47,692 bases of DNA from Chitinophagaceae bacterium (GTDB lineage Bacteria; Bacteroidota; Bacteroidia; Chitinophagales; Chitinophagaceae): contig JAEUVK010000037.1 in assembly GCA_016787135.1 (NCBI GenBank), forward strand, positions 1-47,692, given 5' to 3'. The notes beneath the pieces were generated by a model. It saw nothing but the letters and a program-made list of their open reading frames with translations, searched no databases and was not told the DNA's origin. The position numbers and the translations under genes are program-made. Of the stretch, positions 1 to 9,144 are shown piece by piece. Position 1 is the first letter of the stretch, and each line of letters begins with the position of its first letter.

Positions 1-811
1 TCGGGTTGGCCTTCATCATCTGGTGCAGGATTCCCGTTTCTGTAGCGACAATGTACTCCTGCGCAGGATCTGTTTGTGTGTATTTCAATAAACCCGTGGT
101 TGAACCGATATAATCAGCGATACGCAGTATCGGTTCTTCACATTCAGGGTGTGCAATGAGTTTGGCGTTTGGATGCCTTACTTTCAGTTTGGTGATCTTT
201 TCCAGGCTGAATATTTCATGTACCATGCAGGCGCCGTTCCACAACACCATATCCCTGCCTGTCACTTTATTAATATAAGCGCCGAGATTTTTATCAGGCG
301 CAAAGATGATCTTCTGTTCTTTGGGAAAACTCTCCACGATGATCCTCGCATTACTGCTCGTTACGATCACATCGCTTAGCGCTTTGATACCGGCACTGCA
401 GTTGATATAACTTACCACCATATGATCGGGATGCTGCTCTTTGAATTTTTTGAACAAGGGCGGCGGGCAACTGTCACTCAGTGAACATCCGGCCTTCAGG
501 TCGGGTATCACTACTTTCTTCCCGGGGTTCAGGATCTTCGCTGTTTCCGCCATGAAGTGTACACCGGCAAACACGATCATATCCGCTTTGGTCTTTTCCG
601 CCTGTTGCGCCAGTCCGAGACTATCGCCGATATAGTCCGCCACATCCTGGATGTCGGGCTCCTGGTAGTAGTGCGCCAGCAACACGGCATTCTTTTCCTT
701 CTTCAACCGTTCGATAGCTGCAAACAGATCAAGCGTAGGATCCAGTTCGATATCGAGGAAACCTTTGGCATCAACTTCTTTTTTGGCGGCTTTTATTTTT
801 TCGGCGAACAT
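1..811 (-). CDS. nadA: Quinolinate synthase NadA, 3' end beyond window
   Basis: NadA condenses iminoaspartate with dihydroxyacetone phosphate to quinolinate in de novo NAD synthesis, using a [4Fe-4S] cluster in the cytoplasm. About 270 codons are readable from the ATG whose complement is at 809-811. The family is usually 310-350 aa, so the C-terminus with the third cluster cysteine lies outside the window. Visible hallmarks are LAHYYQ (about residue 45), YIGDSLGLA (60), the first cluster cysteine in [11 protein letters not shown] (C109), [11 protein letters not shown] (134) and the second cluster cysteine in WNGACMVHE (C195). The gene is transcribed leftwards, away from the S46 peptidase gene. 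No frame break is seen. Identification is firm from motif order. Confidence 0.96.
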   Translation of the reverse strand, partial: MFAEKIKAAKKEVDAKGFLDIELDPTLDLFAAIERLKKEKNAVLLAHYYQEPDIQDVADYIGDSLGLAQQAEKTKADMIVFAGVHFMAETAKILNPGKKVVIPDLKAGCSLSDSCPPPLFKKFKEQHPDHMVVSYINCSAGIKALSDVIVTSSNARIIVESFPKEQKIIFAPDKNLGAYINKVTGRDMVLWNGACMVHEIFSLEKITKLKVRHPNAKLIAHPECEEPILRIADYIGSTTGLLKYTQTDPAQEYIVATETGILHQMMKANP

Positions 812-881
812 GGCTGACGTTTTTAAATCCTTTCAAACGGGGGAGCAATATTCCAACCCCCTCCGCAATTTTTCAAAACAA

Positions 882-1263
882 TTTTTCTTCTATCCTTTTC
901 TTTAGTTCTAATAATACTAATACATTTTTATAAAAAAGAGTGTATTATTATTACAGCTGTGAATTCGTGGATAATTAGCTTTTTATTGATTCTTCAAAAT
1001 TACCAATTCACAGTAATTCACATTTTGAACAGGGAAATCCACATCCCCTGTTGGCGTCTGTACCGGATTTGAGTATTGCTGTTCACATTTTAATGGGATA
1101 CCAATAACTGAAATTGATGAATAACTTTTATCGGCCCGGTTATGTGAACAGTGAAGGTATAAGTCGTCATCAATGAACCGCCGTCGTGTTTATTTTACCA
1201 TCCGTTTTTCTTTGGGACCAAAAATGAAGTTTCATATTCACGTTTCACATGGGGTTATTCACA
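882..1263. other. AT-rich intergenic region with DnaA-box-like cluster
   Basis: The 604-bp gap between divergent nadA and the S46 gene (812-1415) has no convincing gene. It holds a very AT-rich stretch (about 882-1000, with runs such as ctaataatactaatac), then many NCACA-ending words. Against the DnaA box TTWTNCACA: 1255-1263 is a perfect match (TTATTCACA). 966-974 (reverse strand TTATCCACG) and 1014-1022 (TAATTCACA) have one mismatch each. 958-966, 1004-1012, 1035-1043, 1079-1087, 1143-1151 and 1241-1249 have two. The 9-mer CTGTTCACA occurs at 1079-1087 and inverted at 1143-1151. This could be a replication origin or a TTCACA-binding regulator's array. No dnaA or other origin-linked gene is in view. 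Confidence 0.4.
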
Positions 1264-1415
1264 CTAATTTATGTTTCTGCACAGACTTTAGTGAAAAAAT
1301 AGTTGGCGGGCAGCGGGTTTACAGCCCGTACAGGTTATATTATAAAACAATATATGGCTGTAAAGGTTGGCAACCCTTTCGATTCTGATTAATTTTATCT
1401 CTTTAAAATAATCAT

Positions 1416-3584
1416 ATGTCTTTATTACGATCATTACTTGTTTCTTTATTGATAGTGATATCCTCTGCCACCATGGCCAACGAGGGTATGTGGCTGCCGC
1501 TGCTGCTCGAAAAGCTGAATGAAAAAGAGATGAAGGGACTGGGTATGAAGATCAGCACAAAGGATATCTATAATGTGAACAGCGGCAGTTTAAAAGACGC
1601 TATTGTCAGTTTTGGCGGTTTCTGCACCGGTGAAGTGATATCTTCCAAAGGCCTGGTGCTGACGAATCATCACTGCGGGCTGGATGCGATACAGACCCAT
1701 TCAACGATCGGACACAACTATATACGGGATGGATTCTGGGCAATGAACTATGCGGAAGAGTTGCCTAATCCAAAGCTTTTTGTCACATTCATCATCCGTA
1801 TCGAAGATGTGACAAAACAAATACTGAACGGGGTAACGCCTTCCATGACGGAAAGTGAAAGACAATCCATAGTAGATAAGAACATCAGTGAAACGAGGAG
1901 TAAAGCGAAGAAAGAGACTTACCAGGATGTATTTGTCAAAGCTTTTTTTGAAGCGAACCAGTATTATATGTTCATCACCGAAACCTATAAAGACGTAAGA
2001 CTGGTAGGAGCGCCGCCTTCCTCTGTAGGCAACTTTGGACAGGACACCGACAACTGGATGTGGCCCCGGCATACCGGTGATTTCTCCATGTTCCGCATCT
2101 ATGCCGGCAAGGATAATAAACCGGCGGAGTATTCTGCAGATAATGTGCCGTATGTTCCAAAAAGGTCTTTAGCCATTTCAATGGATGGCGTTAATGAAGG
2201 AGACTTCACGATGGTATTTGGTTTTCCCGGCAAGACGATGGAGTATATGCATAGTGAAGCGATCCGTCAAACAATGGAAGTGAATAACCCGGTGAAGATT
2301 GCTGTGCGGGACAAAGCTCTGGCAATAATGGATGGTTTCATGCGCAGGGATGAACAAATAAAGATACAGTACACCAAAAAATATGCATCCATATCCAATG
2401 CGTGGAAGAAATGGAGAGGAGAGATACCGGGATTGATCCGGACAGGCGCTGTTGAAAAGAGAAAAGCATACGAAGCTGAATTTCAGAAAAGGGTCAGCGC
2501 AAATATGGAATGGAAAACGAAATACGGGAACCTGCTGAAAGAACTGGAAGCAGCCTGGAAGGAGATAGAACCATTGGGAAAAGCAAGGGATTATTATACC
2601 GAGATCAACAGCAAGATCGAATTATTTACGATAGCCAGGAGGGTCAACGCATTACGGAACATAAAGAATAACGGGGGGAAGCATGAATATTCAGAAGGAT
2701 TGACAAAATTGAAGGATACGCTTACTGAGCTGTATAGGAATTTCAACCCGGCTGTGGACAAGCAGTTGTTTGAAACACTGATCACGATGTATGTGAGCGA
2801 CCAGGATAGTAAGATTGTTTCACCCGTGCTGATGGAATACTTAAAAACCGCAGGCAAGGATTTCAAAAAGCTGGCAGAAGAGCTGTATGGCGCGGCCGAC
2901 TATACATCAGGCATAAAAATGATGACAGCGCTGGAACAGAACCCTGCTGAAATAATAGAAAGATCAAAGACCATCAAAGCCAGTCTCCTGTATGACGATA
3001 TGCTCGCTACATATAATAAAGAAGTGGCCGCAAAGCTGAATGAAACACAGGGCCGCATCAACCAGCTGCAGCGAACGTATATGCAGGCGCAGATGGAAGT
3101 GATGAAAGAAAAGAAATTCTACCCGGATGCCAACAGTACGCTGCGGCTTACTTATGGTAATGTAAAAGGATATACTGCGAGAGATGGTGTGAAATATGAT
3201 TTTTACTCTTATCTCGATGGCGTCATGGAAAAATACATACCCGGCGATTATGAATTTGATGTGCCTGAAAAGCTTCGATCACTATACCAGAACAAAGATT
3301 ATGGCCAGTATGGAAAGAACGGAAAGATGCCGGTTTGTTTGGTAGCCACCAATCATACCACGGGCGGCAACTCCGGCAGCCCGGCCCTTGATGCGTACGG
3401 CAACCTGGTCGGCCTGAATTTTGACCGTGCCTGGGAGGGGGTGATGAGCGATATCAGTTATGACCCCTCCATCTGCAGGAATATCATGGTGGACATCCGC
3501 TATGTCCTGTTTATCATTGATAAATATGCCGGCGCCGGTCATTTGGTGAAGGAAATGAAACTGGTGAATCCGAAGAAGAAATAG
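1416..3584 (+). CDS. S46 family dipeptidyl peptidase, DPP11-like
   Basis: S46 peptidases are periplasmic or surface serine exopeptidases that release N-terminal dipeptides. This one has 722 aa, the usual length, with a signal peptide of about 21 residues. The chymotrypsin-fold triad is visible: TNHHC (H85/H86), HTGDFS (D222) and GGNSGSP (S653). The middle 250-600 is helical, as in the family. The residue 18 positions after the catalytic Ser is Arg (R671, in NFDRAW). In P. gingivalis DPP11 the Arg at this spacing (Ser655/Arg673) selects acidic P1 residues, while DPP7 has Gly. An Asp/Glu-specific DPP11 is therefore more likely than DPP7. The gene is monocistronic by spacing, 133 bp before the PpiD-like gene. 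Confidence 0.93.
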   Translation: MSLLRSLLVSLLIVISSATMANEGMWLPLLLEKLNEKEMKGLGMKISTKDIYNVNSGSLKDAIVSFGGFCTGEVISSKGLVLTNHHCGLDAIQTHSTIGHNYIRDGFWAMNYAEELPNPKLFVTFIIRIEDVTKQILNGVTPSMTESERQSIVDKNISETRSKAKKETYQDVFVKAFFEANQYYMFITETYKDVRLVGAPPSSVGNFGQDTDNWMWPRHTGDFSMFRIYAGKDNKPAEYSADNVPYVPKRSLAISMDGVNEGDFTMVFGFPGKTMEYMHSEAIRQTMEVNNPVKIAVRDKALAIMDGFMRRDEQIKIQYTKKYASISNAWKKWRGEIPGLIRTGAVEKRKAYEAEFQKRVSANMEWKTKYGNLLKELEAAWKEIEPLGKARDYYTEINSKIELFTIARRVNALRNIKNNGGKHEYSEGLTKLKDTLTELYRNFNPAVDKQLFETLITMYVSDQDSKIVSPVLMEYLKTAGKDFKKLAEELYGAADYTSGIKMMTALEQNPAEIIERSKTIKASLLYDDMLATYNKEVAAKLNETQGRINQLQRTYMQAQMEVMKEKKFYPDANSTLRLTYGNVKGYTARDGVKYDFYSYLDGVMEKYIPGDYEFDVPEKLRSLYQNKDYGQYGKNGKMPVCLVATNHTTGGNSGSPALDAYGNLVGLNFDRAWEGVMSDISYDPSICRNIMVDIRYVLFIIDKYAGAGHLVKEMKLVNPKKK

Positions 3585-3655
3585 CACAACCCCGAATACC
3601 GGAATTCAACGCCTGAAACCACAGAAAAACAGGCTATTTTGGCGGTTTTCCACAA

Positions 3656-3686
3656 TTTGTTCATAACCCCAAATACCCTATTTTTG
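3656..3686 (+). promoter_or_regulatory. Bacteroidetes-type promoter for the PpiD-like gene
   Basis: A -33 TTTG (3656-3659) is followed after 19 nt by a perfect -7 box TATTTTTG (3679-3686), matching the Bacteroidetes pattern TTG, 17-23 nt, TAnnTTTG. It lies 31 nt before the ATG at 3718. This is the cleanest complete promoter seen in the window. Confidence 0.65.
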
Positions 3687-3717
3687 CCATCCGTTTTTTA
3701 AACCCTACATATATAAT

Positions 3718-5883
3718 ATGTCAGTTATCCAGAAGATACAGGAGAAGTATGCAAAACTCATGGCGATCATTATCGCTGTTGCCCTGATCATATTCGTCGT
3801 AATGCTTGCCTTTGAAAATGGTGGTAACCTTTTTCGCAGCATGAACACAACAACGGTCGGTAAGGTGAATGGAAAGTCAATAGACTATAATGACTTTTTG
3901 AAAAAGGTAGATCAGCAGGAAAACTATATGCAACAGCAGGGGTATGGCGCATCGGGCCCCATGCTGCAGCAGCAGGCAGTGGAAGCAGCCTGGAACCAGG
4001 AGATCAACCAGGTATTGCAAACAGCAGAGCTGAATAAGCTTGGCATTAAAGTAGGCAAAAAAGAAATGGGTGATATCCTGTATGGCGCTAATCCGCCGGA
4101 TGACCTGAAAAGACAATTCACGGATTCGTCTGGATTTTACAACGCAAAGATGGCCAAAACACAGATAGACCAGGTATTGAAGAACAAGAGCGGTACCCCG
4201 GAACAAATAACAGCAAGAGAACAATTAATTGCTTACATCGCTTACCTGGAAAATAACCGGATGACAGAAAAGTATAATTCGCTGCTTGCTAACAGCGCTA
4301 ATGTACCCAAATGGCTGATCGAAAAAGAGAATGCGGATAAAAGCCAGATGGCAAGGATAGCTGTTGTCAGGGATAGCTATGCGGCCAACACAGACAGCAC
4401 CATCAAGATAAGCGACAAGGAAATAGAGGAGTACGTTAACAAGAACAAGGATGACTTCAAACAACAGGAAAGCCGCAGTATCTCTTATGTTGCGTTTAGT
4501 GCTTTACCCAGCGCTGCTGATAGTGCAGCTGCCATGGAAAAGATACTCACAGCGAAGGCAGAAATGGACAGCACAAAAGACATCCATAAATTCCTGGCAT
4601 TGCAGGGTGTGCAGACCTATTATGACAGCTATATCAATGGCGGTAAGATCCAGATAGCGGTAAAAGATTCCATATTCAAACAACCGGTCGGCACGATATA
4701 TGGCCCCTATATTGACGGCAATAACTATTCGATTGCCAAACTGATGGGTGTAAGACGTCAGCCCGATACGGTAGATGTTCGCCATATCCTTATTGCTACT
4801 GTACAACGTGATCCGCAAAGCGGGCAATCATACCCGGTAAGGGATTCGGCTTCCGCAAAGAGAATAATTGACAGTATCCAGACCGCTATCCGCAGCGGAT
4901 CCAACTTTGATTCGGTATGTGTTAAGCTATCTGAAGATCAGGGCAGCAAGGACAAAGGCGGGAAATACGAAAAAGTAGAACCAGGAGGAATGGTGGCAGA
5001 GTTCAACGATTTCATTTTCGGGAACCCGGTCGGAACAAAAGGAGTGGTGAAAACAGAATTCGGTTATCACTACATAGAAATACTTTCACAGAAAGGTGGT
5101 TCTGCAGCCTATAAAGTAGCGTATGTTTCGAAACCGATCGAAGTAAGTACTGAAACAGAAAACAGGGCTGAAGAAGAAGCTAACCAGTTTGCGGCCGCCA
5201 GCCGAGATGCAAAATCCTTTGATGCCAATGCCGAAAAGCTGAAAGCAAAGGGGATCAATAAAAATGTCGCAACAGACATTACCCCGATGTCTTACCAGAT
5301 ACCCGGAGTAGGTGCCTCCAGGACGTTTATCAAAAACATTTATAAAGCAGACCGGGGTGATGTACTGGATCCCGAAAGAGTAGGCGATAATTTTGTTGTA
5401 GCAATAGTAACAGAGATTAACAAGGAAGGAACGCTGCCTGTCGGCAAAGCAAGGTTCCAGGTAGAATCCTTATTAAGGAATAAAAAGGTTGCTGAAAAAC
5501 TGAAACAAAAATTAGGCGCTCCGGCTACACTTGAAGCTGCAGCGGCAGCACTTGGCAACAAGCCCATTGAGACCGTTGATAGCCTGCGCATGACAGGCGC
5601 CCAGACAAATAATCTTGCCAGCACACTTTCTTCGGAGCCCAAAGTGCTTGGCGCTGCATTCAATCCGGCAAACAAAGGGAAAATAGTCGTTGTGGATGGT
5701 GCTAATGGAATTTATGCGCTGAGGGTTGATAATATAATGGCCACCCCGGTTGCTGATGCCAATGTAGCTGAGCAAAGAAAATCAAGATACCAGCAGGCCA
5801 AACAGCAGGCTATGTACCGCAACCCGATACAGGCCATGCGTAATGCGGCTACGATCAAAGACAGAAGAAGCGACTTTTTCTAG
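3718..5883 (+). CDS. PpiD-like membrane-anchored peptidylprolyl isomerase
   Basis: This 721-aa periplasmic folding factor is anchored in the inner membrane by one segment at about residues 14-33, after a short basic cytoplasmic tail. A SurA_N-like chaperone region follows (about 45-300, starting GKVNGKSIDYNDF). One parvulin (PPIC) domain begins at VRHILIA (about R355) and continues through LSEDQGSKDKGG and GYHYIEI to about 450. The C-terminal half is a less conserved helical region. Order and length match Bacteroidetes PpiD/SurA-like proteins, which help outer-membrane proteins mature. It has its own promoter just upstream and a hairpin terminator after its stop. Family assignment is firm; the substrates cannot be read from sequence. 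Confidence 0.9.
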   Translation: MSVIQKIQEKYAKLMAIIIAVALIIFVVMLAFENGGNLFRSMNTTTVGKVNGKSIDYNDFLKKVDQQENYMQQQGYGASGPMLQQQAVEAAWNQEINQVLQTAELNKLGIKVGKKEMGDILYGANPPDDLKRQFTDSSGFYNAKMAKTQIDQVLKNKSGTPEQITAREQLIAYIAYLENNRMTEKYNSLLANSANVPKWLIEKENADKSQMARIAVVRDSYAANTDSTIKISDKEIEEYVNKNKDDFKQQESRSISYVAFSALPSAADSAAAMEKILTAKAEMDSTKDIHKFLALQGVQTYYDSYINGGKIQIAVKDSIFKQPVGTIYGPYIDGNNYSIAKLMGVRRQPDTVDVRHILIATVQRDPQSGQSYPVRDSASAKRIIDSIQTAIRSGSNFDSVCVKLSEDQGSKDKGGKYEKVEPGGMVAEFNDFIFGNPVGTKGVVKTEFGYHYIEILSQKGGSAAYKVAYVSKPIEVSTETENRAEEEANQFAAASRDAKSFDANAEKLKAKGINKNVATDITPMSYQIPGVGASRTFIKNIYKADRGDVLDPERVGDNFVVAIVTEINKEGTLPVGKARFQVESLLRNKKVAEKLKQKLGAPATLEAAAAALGNKPIETVDSLRMTGAQTNNLASTLSSEPKVLGAAFNPANKGKIVVVDGANGIYALRVDNIMATPVADANVAEQRKSRYQQAKQQAMYRNPIQAMRNAATIKDRRSDFF

Positions 5884-5912
5884 ATATATACGTACCGAAA
5901 CCAACTGCCTTA

Positions 5913-5949
5913 ACAGCCGTTTCTTCAAAAGAAGCGGCTGTTTCTTTTT
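5913..5949 (+). terminator. Intrinsic terminator after the PpiD-like gene
   Basis: ACAGCCG (5913-5919) pairs with CGGCTGT (5935-5941), with an inner CTTC/GAAG pairing around an AAAA loop, followed by a T-rich tail (TTTCTTTTTG). It lies 30 nt after the stop codon. Confidence 0.75.
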
Positions 5950-5983
5950 GCCATTATAGTAAACAAGCGCTCCCGGTAATTGT

Positions 5984-5991
5984 TATTTTTG
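5984..5991 (+). promoter_or_regulatory. -7 box upstream of the DUF2480 gene
   Basis: TATTTTTG is a perfect TAnnTTTG -7 element 16 nt before the ATG at 6008, implying a very short leader. No -33 TTG is seen at the expected distance, so this is a partial promoter match. Confidence 0.4.
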
Positions 5992-6007
5992 TAATTCGTT
6001 ATATATT

Positions 6008-6514
6008 ATGAATGACCCTATCATCAATAAAGTTGCGGAAAGCGGATTGATCACACTCGACCCGGAGAAGTATTATCCGAAAGGAGGAACAACCGTGTTT
6101 GACCTGAAGGATTTCCTTTTCATGGAACTGATCTTAAAAGAAAAGGATTACCGCGAAGCGTTGAAGAATCACGACTGGGAACAATACCGGGATAAGAATG
6201 TGGCGATCACCTGTACGGCCGATGCCGTCATTCCTGTCTGGGCCTATATGCTGGCCGCTTCTTACCTGCAACCCGTTGCCAGGGAAATAGTGATGGGAGA
6301 CGAAAAGGAGTTGCATAAAACAGTATTCCTGAAAAATCTTTCTGCTATCGATGCGAATGAGTTCCTCGATAAAAGGGTGGTGATAAAGGGGTGTGGGGAA
6401 ACACCGATCGCCGATTATGTATATATGGAGCTGACCAAACTCCTCCGGCCCGTCGCCAAAAGCATCATGTATGGCGAGCCCTGCAGCACTGTTCCTGTCT
6501 ATAAGAAGAAGTAA
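6008..6514 (+). CDS. DUF2480 family protein
   Basis: This 168-aa soluble protein has no signal peptide or membrane segment. It matches my recollection of the DUF2480 family, which is common in Bacteroidetes; the function is not established. Visible features are a conserved-looking N-terminus (ESGLITLDPEKYYP), the block DADAVIPVWAYM-like at about 72-82, and a C-terminal half with KGCGETPIADYVY and YGEPCSTVP. These give two Cys-containing loops that could bind metal or take part in redox chemistry, which is an inference. It stands alone, with a -7 box just upstream, and converges on the outer-membrane receptor gene. Confidence 0.7.
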   Translation: MNDPIINKVAESGLITLDPEKYYPKGGTTVFDLKDFLFMELILKEKDYREALKNHDWEQYRDKNVAITCTADAVIPVWAYMLAASYLQPVAREIVMGDEKELHKTVFLKNLSAIDANEFLDKRVVIKGCGETPIADYVYMELTKLLRPVAKSIMYGEPCSTVPVYKKK

Positions 6515-6529
6515 TTTTCCCTCCGCCCC

Positions 6530-6572
6530 AACAGACCGGCGCTCATACGGCTTTTGTATGGCGGATCTCTGT
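6530..6572. terminator. Imperfect hairpin between convergent genes
   Basis: AACAGA (6530-6535) and TCTGTT (6567-6572) form the base, and CATAC/GTATG an upper stem, around a GGCTTTT loop. It lies in the 57-bp gap between the convergent DUF2480 and receptor genes and touches the receptor stop codon. There is no clear T-tract, so its role as a terminator is tentative. Confidence 0.35.
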
Positions 6573-9025
6573 TATTGCGCCCGTTGTCTTTCTTCTTCCG
6601 AAGCGGTTGTTCTTCTTCTGGCTGCCTGTACTTTGGTATTACCAAAACGATAAGAGAAAGTAAGATTGGCCACCCTTGTTTCGCGGTAGGCGTGCCATTT
6701 CTCTATGTAATTATCATACGTAATAACGGCCTGCGGTAAATTGGTCCAGAAGATATCGGTGATATTGAAGCGCAGCGTGCCTTTATTTTTCAATATGCTT
6801 TTTTGCACACCCGCAGCCAACCCCCATTGCGGATCAAGTACCATGAAACCGTACTGGCCACCGGAGTTGAAATTGGCATTCAGTTCGGCTGTCCACCCTT
6901 TTTTAAAAGTAAATGTGTTATTTGTCCTTACGTCCATCGCAGGCTTTCCGTTATTCAATTGGGTAGTGCCGAGGCTTCCGTTAAAACGATTATAATAGAT
7001 ATTGCCATTGTTGATCATGTTCCACCATTTGGTGATGCGGACAGGGGCCGATATGCTTAATCCGTAATAATCGGATGATTCAAGATTGATCGGTATCTGC
7101 ACCGTTACGTTCTCTGCAGAAGGAATATTCGGAAATATGTCCCGGAACTTACCGATAGCAATATTCTGGGCATTGGTGGTATGACTATAACCCAGCGTGA
7201 AGTTCAGGTTCTTCAGCGTGTAGCTCATTTCATAGGACCAGGTGAACTGGGGCAACAATCCCGGCCGGCCTGTAGCATAAGTGGTCACATCTATCAGAAA
7301 TAAAAACGGGTTGAGTTGCGAATAACCAGGCCTGTCTATCCGGCGACTGACCGACAAACCCAGCGTCTGGTCTTCTTTTAATTTATAATTGAAGAAGGCG
7401 CTGGGGAAAAGTGCGAAATAGCTGGAATCAAACCGTACATGACCGATCTGTTGTTCGGTTTTTATGGTTGTATGTTCTCCCCGGAGCCCCGCCTGAAGGT
7501 CGAATTTTTTAAATTCTTTCCTGAAATTGATATAGCCTGCATTATTGTTCTCATGATACAGGAAATGATTGGTCTTGTTCATATCATTCTGAGGGGTGCC
7601 ATTGCTGACATCAAAGAACTTTGCATCATTGTCGGAGGACACAAAACTGGTTTTCACACCCGCTTCCCACCGGGCGCCTTTTTTCAGGGGATTGACATAA
7701 TCCACCTTTGCGGTTTTGAAGGTCAGCCTTCCATCCTGATCACCGTCTAGAATATAATCAGGCTGAAGCGGCGTGCCGTCTGTCTTGTAATAACTGGTAG
7801 CATTCCTGGAAAGAGAACCGGAATTATATACACCATAGTCCGCATCGGCCGTGATCTCTTTACCGGTGCTGTCAAATGTGTGTTTGAAATTTATATTTGC
7901 GACGATATTGTTTCCCTTATCATTGTTGGTAGCTAACGATTGAAAGGTGCTTACGGTATTTTTTTGCGGGTCGATCACATCTGAATGGTTTGAGCTGTTG
8001 CGGCGGTAACGGTTGAAATTTCCGTTCACGACAAAACCCAGGATGGTCTTCTTTGAAGGAAAATAATCCATACCAATACGGCTGGTGTTGGATGTAAACG
8101 GTGATTTGGAGTAATTATCTTTCAGGTCGCCGCCATTATAGATTCCGTTGGTATAGAAATTACGGTCAAGTATCAGGTGATTTAACCCTACGCGGTAAGC
8201 ATAACTGTAATTACCAAAAATGTTGATCTTTTTATTACGGTAATTAAAAGTAGCGCCTGTATTGGCTTTTGGATAAATACCCTGTCCGTATCCGGCCGTG
8301 AATGTACCATTGATGCCAAGGCGTTGATCTTTCTTCATACGGATATCAATGATGCCGGAGTTACCCGCAGCATCATACTTTGCGGATGGATTGGTGATAA
8401 TATCGATTCGTTCGATAGTAGCAGAAGGAAGGCTCTTTAAATAATTAGCAAGATCGGCGCCTGTCATGGCGGAGGGTTTGCCGTCAATCATGATAATGAC
8501 ACCGGACCTGCCGCGAAGACTGATGACATCATTCTGGTCAATATTCACTCCCGGCGAACGTTCGAGTACGTCCATGGCAGAGCTCCCGGCGCTTACGATA
8601 CTATTCTCCACATTGACAACAATACGATCTGTCAGTTTTTGAATAAAAGGCTTTCTTGCATTCACTGTCACATTTCCCAGCTCGTCAGATACGGGTTGCA
8701 ATACCAGTGGGGGCAGCTGAATTAATGCATTGTCAAAAGATAAATTAACTGGCGCCGTGTATTTTATCCCGTAACCGACCACCTTGCTTCTTATGCGATA
8801 AGAACCGAAAGAAATGTTCTCAAATTCGGACAGCCCTGTTTTATCTGATAATGCAATTTTTACAAGAGAAGAATCTTTTGCTTTTACAAGCTCTACCGTT
8901 GCATTTTCAACGGCCTCCTGCCTATCGTTTACAATATTGACAGTGATTTTTCCTCTGGATGGTGTTTGTGCGCTGGCAATGATTGCGGCAGACAGGCATA
9001 TAAACACCCCTATCGTTTTTCTCAT
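6572..9025 (-). CDS. TonB-dependent-receptor-like outer-membrane beta-barrel protein
   Basis: This 817-aa protein starts at the ATG complement 9023-9025; an in-frame TTG six bases upstream is a less likely start. It has a signal peptide (about 1-20, ending ASAQ), then a CarboxypepD_reg-like beta-sandwich (about 25-110). A TonB plug-like domain follows (about 125-230, with SGVIIMIDGKPSAM and ITNPSAKYDAAGNSGIIDI). A long beta-barrel with frequent aromatic-terminated strands runs to the end (OMP_b-brl_3 type). The C-terminus continues past the last strand with a basic, glutamate-rich tail. No SusD partner is adjacent, so a polysaccharide-utilisation role is not indicated. The ligand is unknown. 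Confidence 0.88.
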   Translation of the reverse strand: MRKTIGVFICLSAAIIASAQTPSRGKITVNIVNDRQEAVENATVELVKAKDSSLVKIALSDKTGLSEFENISFGSYRIRSKVVGYGIKYTAPVNLSFDNALIQLPPLVLQPVSDELGNVTVNARKPFIQKLTDRIVVNVENSIVSAGSSAMDVLERSPGVNIDQNDVISLRGRSGVIIMIDGKPSAMTGADLANYLKSLPSATIERIDIITNPSAKYDAAGNSGIIDIRMKKDQRLGINGTFTAGYGQGIYPKANTGATFNYRNKKINIFGNYSYAYRVGLNHLILDRNFYTNGIYNGGDLKDNYSKSPFTSNTSRIGMDYFPSKKTILGFVVNGNFNRYRRNSSNHSDVIDPQKNTVSTFQSLATNNDKGNNIVANINFKHTFDSTGKEITADADYGVYNSGSLSRNATSYYKTDGTPLQPDYILDGDQDGRLTFKTAKVDYVNPLKKGARWEAGVKTSFVSSDNDAKFFDVSNGTPQNDMNKTNHFLYHENNNAGYINFRKEFKKFDLQAGLRGEHTTIKTEQQIGHVRFDSSYFALFPSAFFNYKLKEDQTLGLSVSRRIDRPGYSQLNPFLFLIDVTTYATGRPGLLPQFTWSYEMSYTLKNLNFTLGYSHTTNAQNIAIGKFRDIFPNIPSAENVTVQIPINLESSDYYGLSISAPVRITKWWNMINNGNIYYNRFNGSLGTTQLNNGKPAMDVRTNNTFTFKKGWTAELNANFNSGGQYGFMVLDPQWGLAAGVQKSILKNKGTLRFNITDIFWTNLPQAVITYDNYIEKWHAYRETRVANLTFSYRFGNTKVQAARRRTTASEEERQRAQ

Positions 9026-9144
9026 ATCCAAATATTTCCGGAAAAATATCGGGAAAACGGCTCCGCTCGCAGCGTTTCTATGCCAGCAGTAAATGCCGGA
9101 CGATGAACGGGGTTAATAAAAGTTAAGCCTGTCGGATTTTTACA

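Noticed and set aside
838..865. GGGGG/CCCCC inverted pair upstream of nadA as riboswitch or attenuator
   Set aside because: Only a five-base arm pair with no further conserved structure; no known nadA riboswitch pattern recognised.
1173..1388. 71-codon open frame in the nadA/S46 gap
   Set aside because: No recognisable domain, odd composition, and it runs through the DnaA-box-like cluster; more likely non-coding.
3646..3654. Perfect TTTTCCACA DnaA-box match upstream of the PpiD-like gene
   Set aside because: Single isolated site partly overlapping the promoter; expected by chance.
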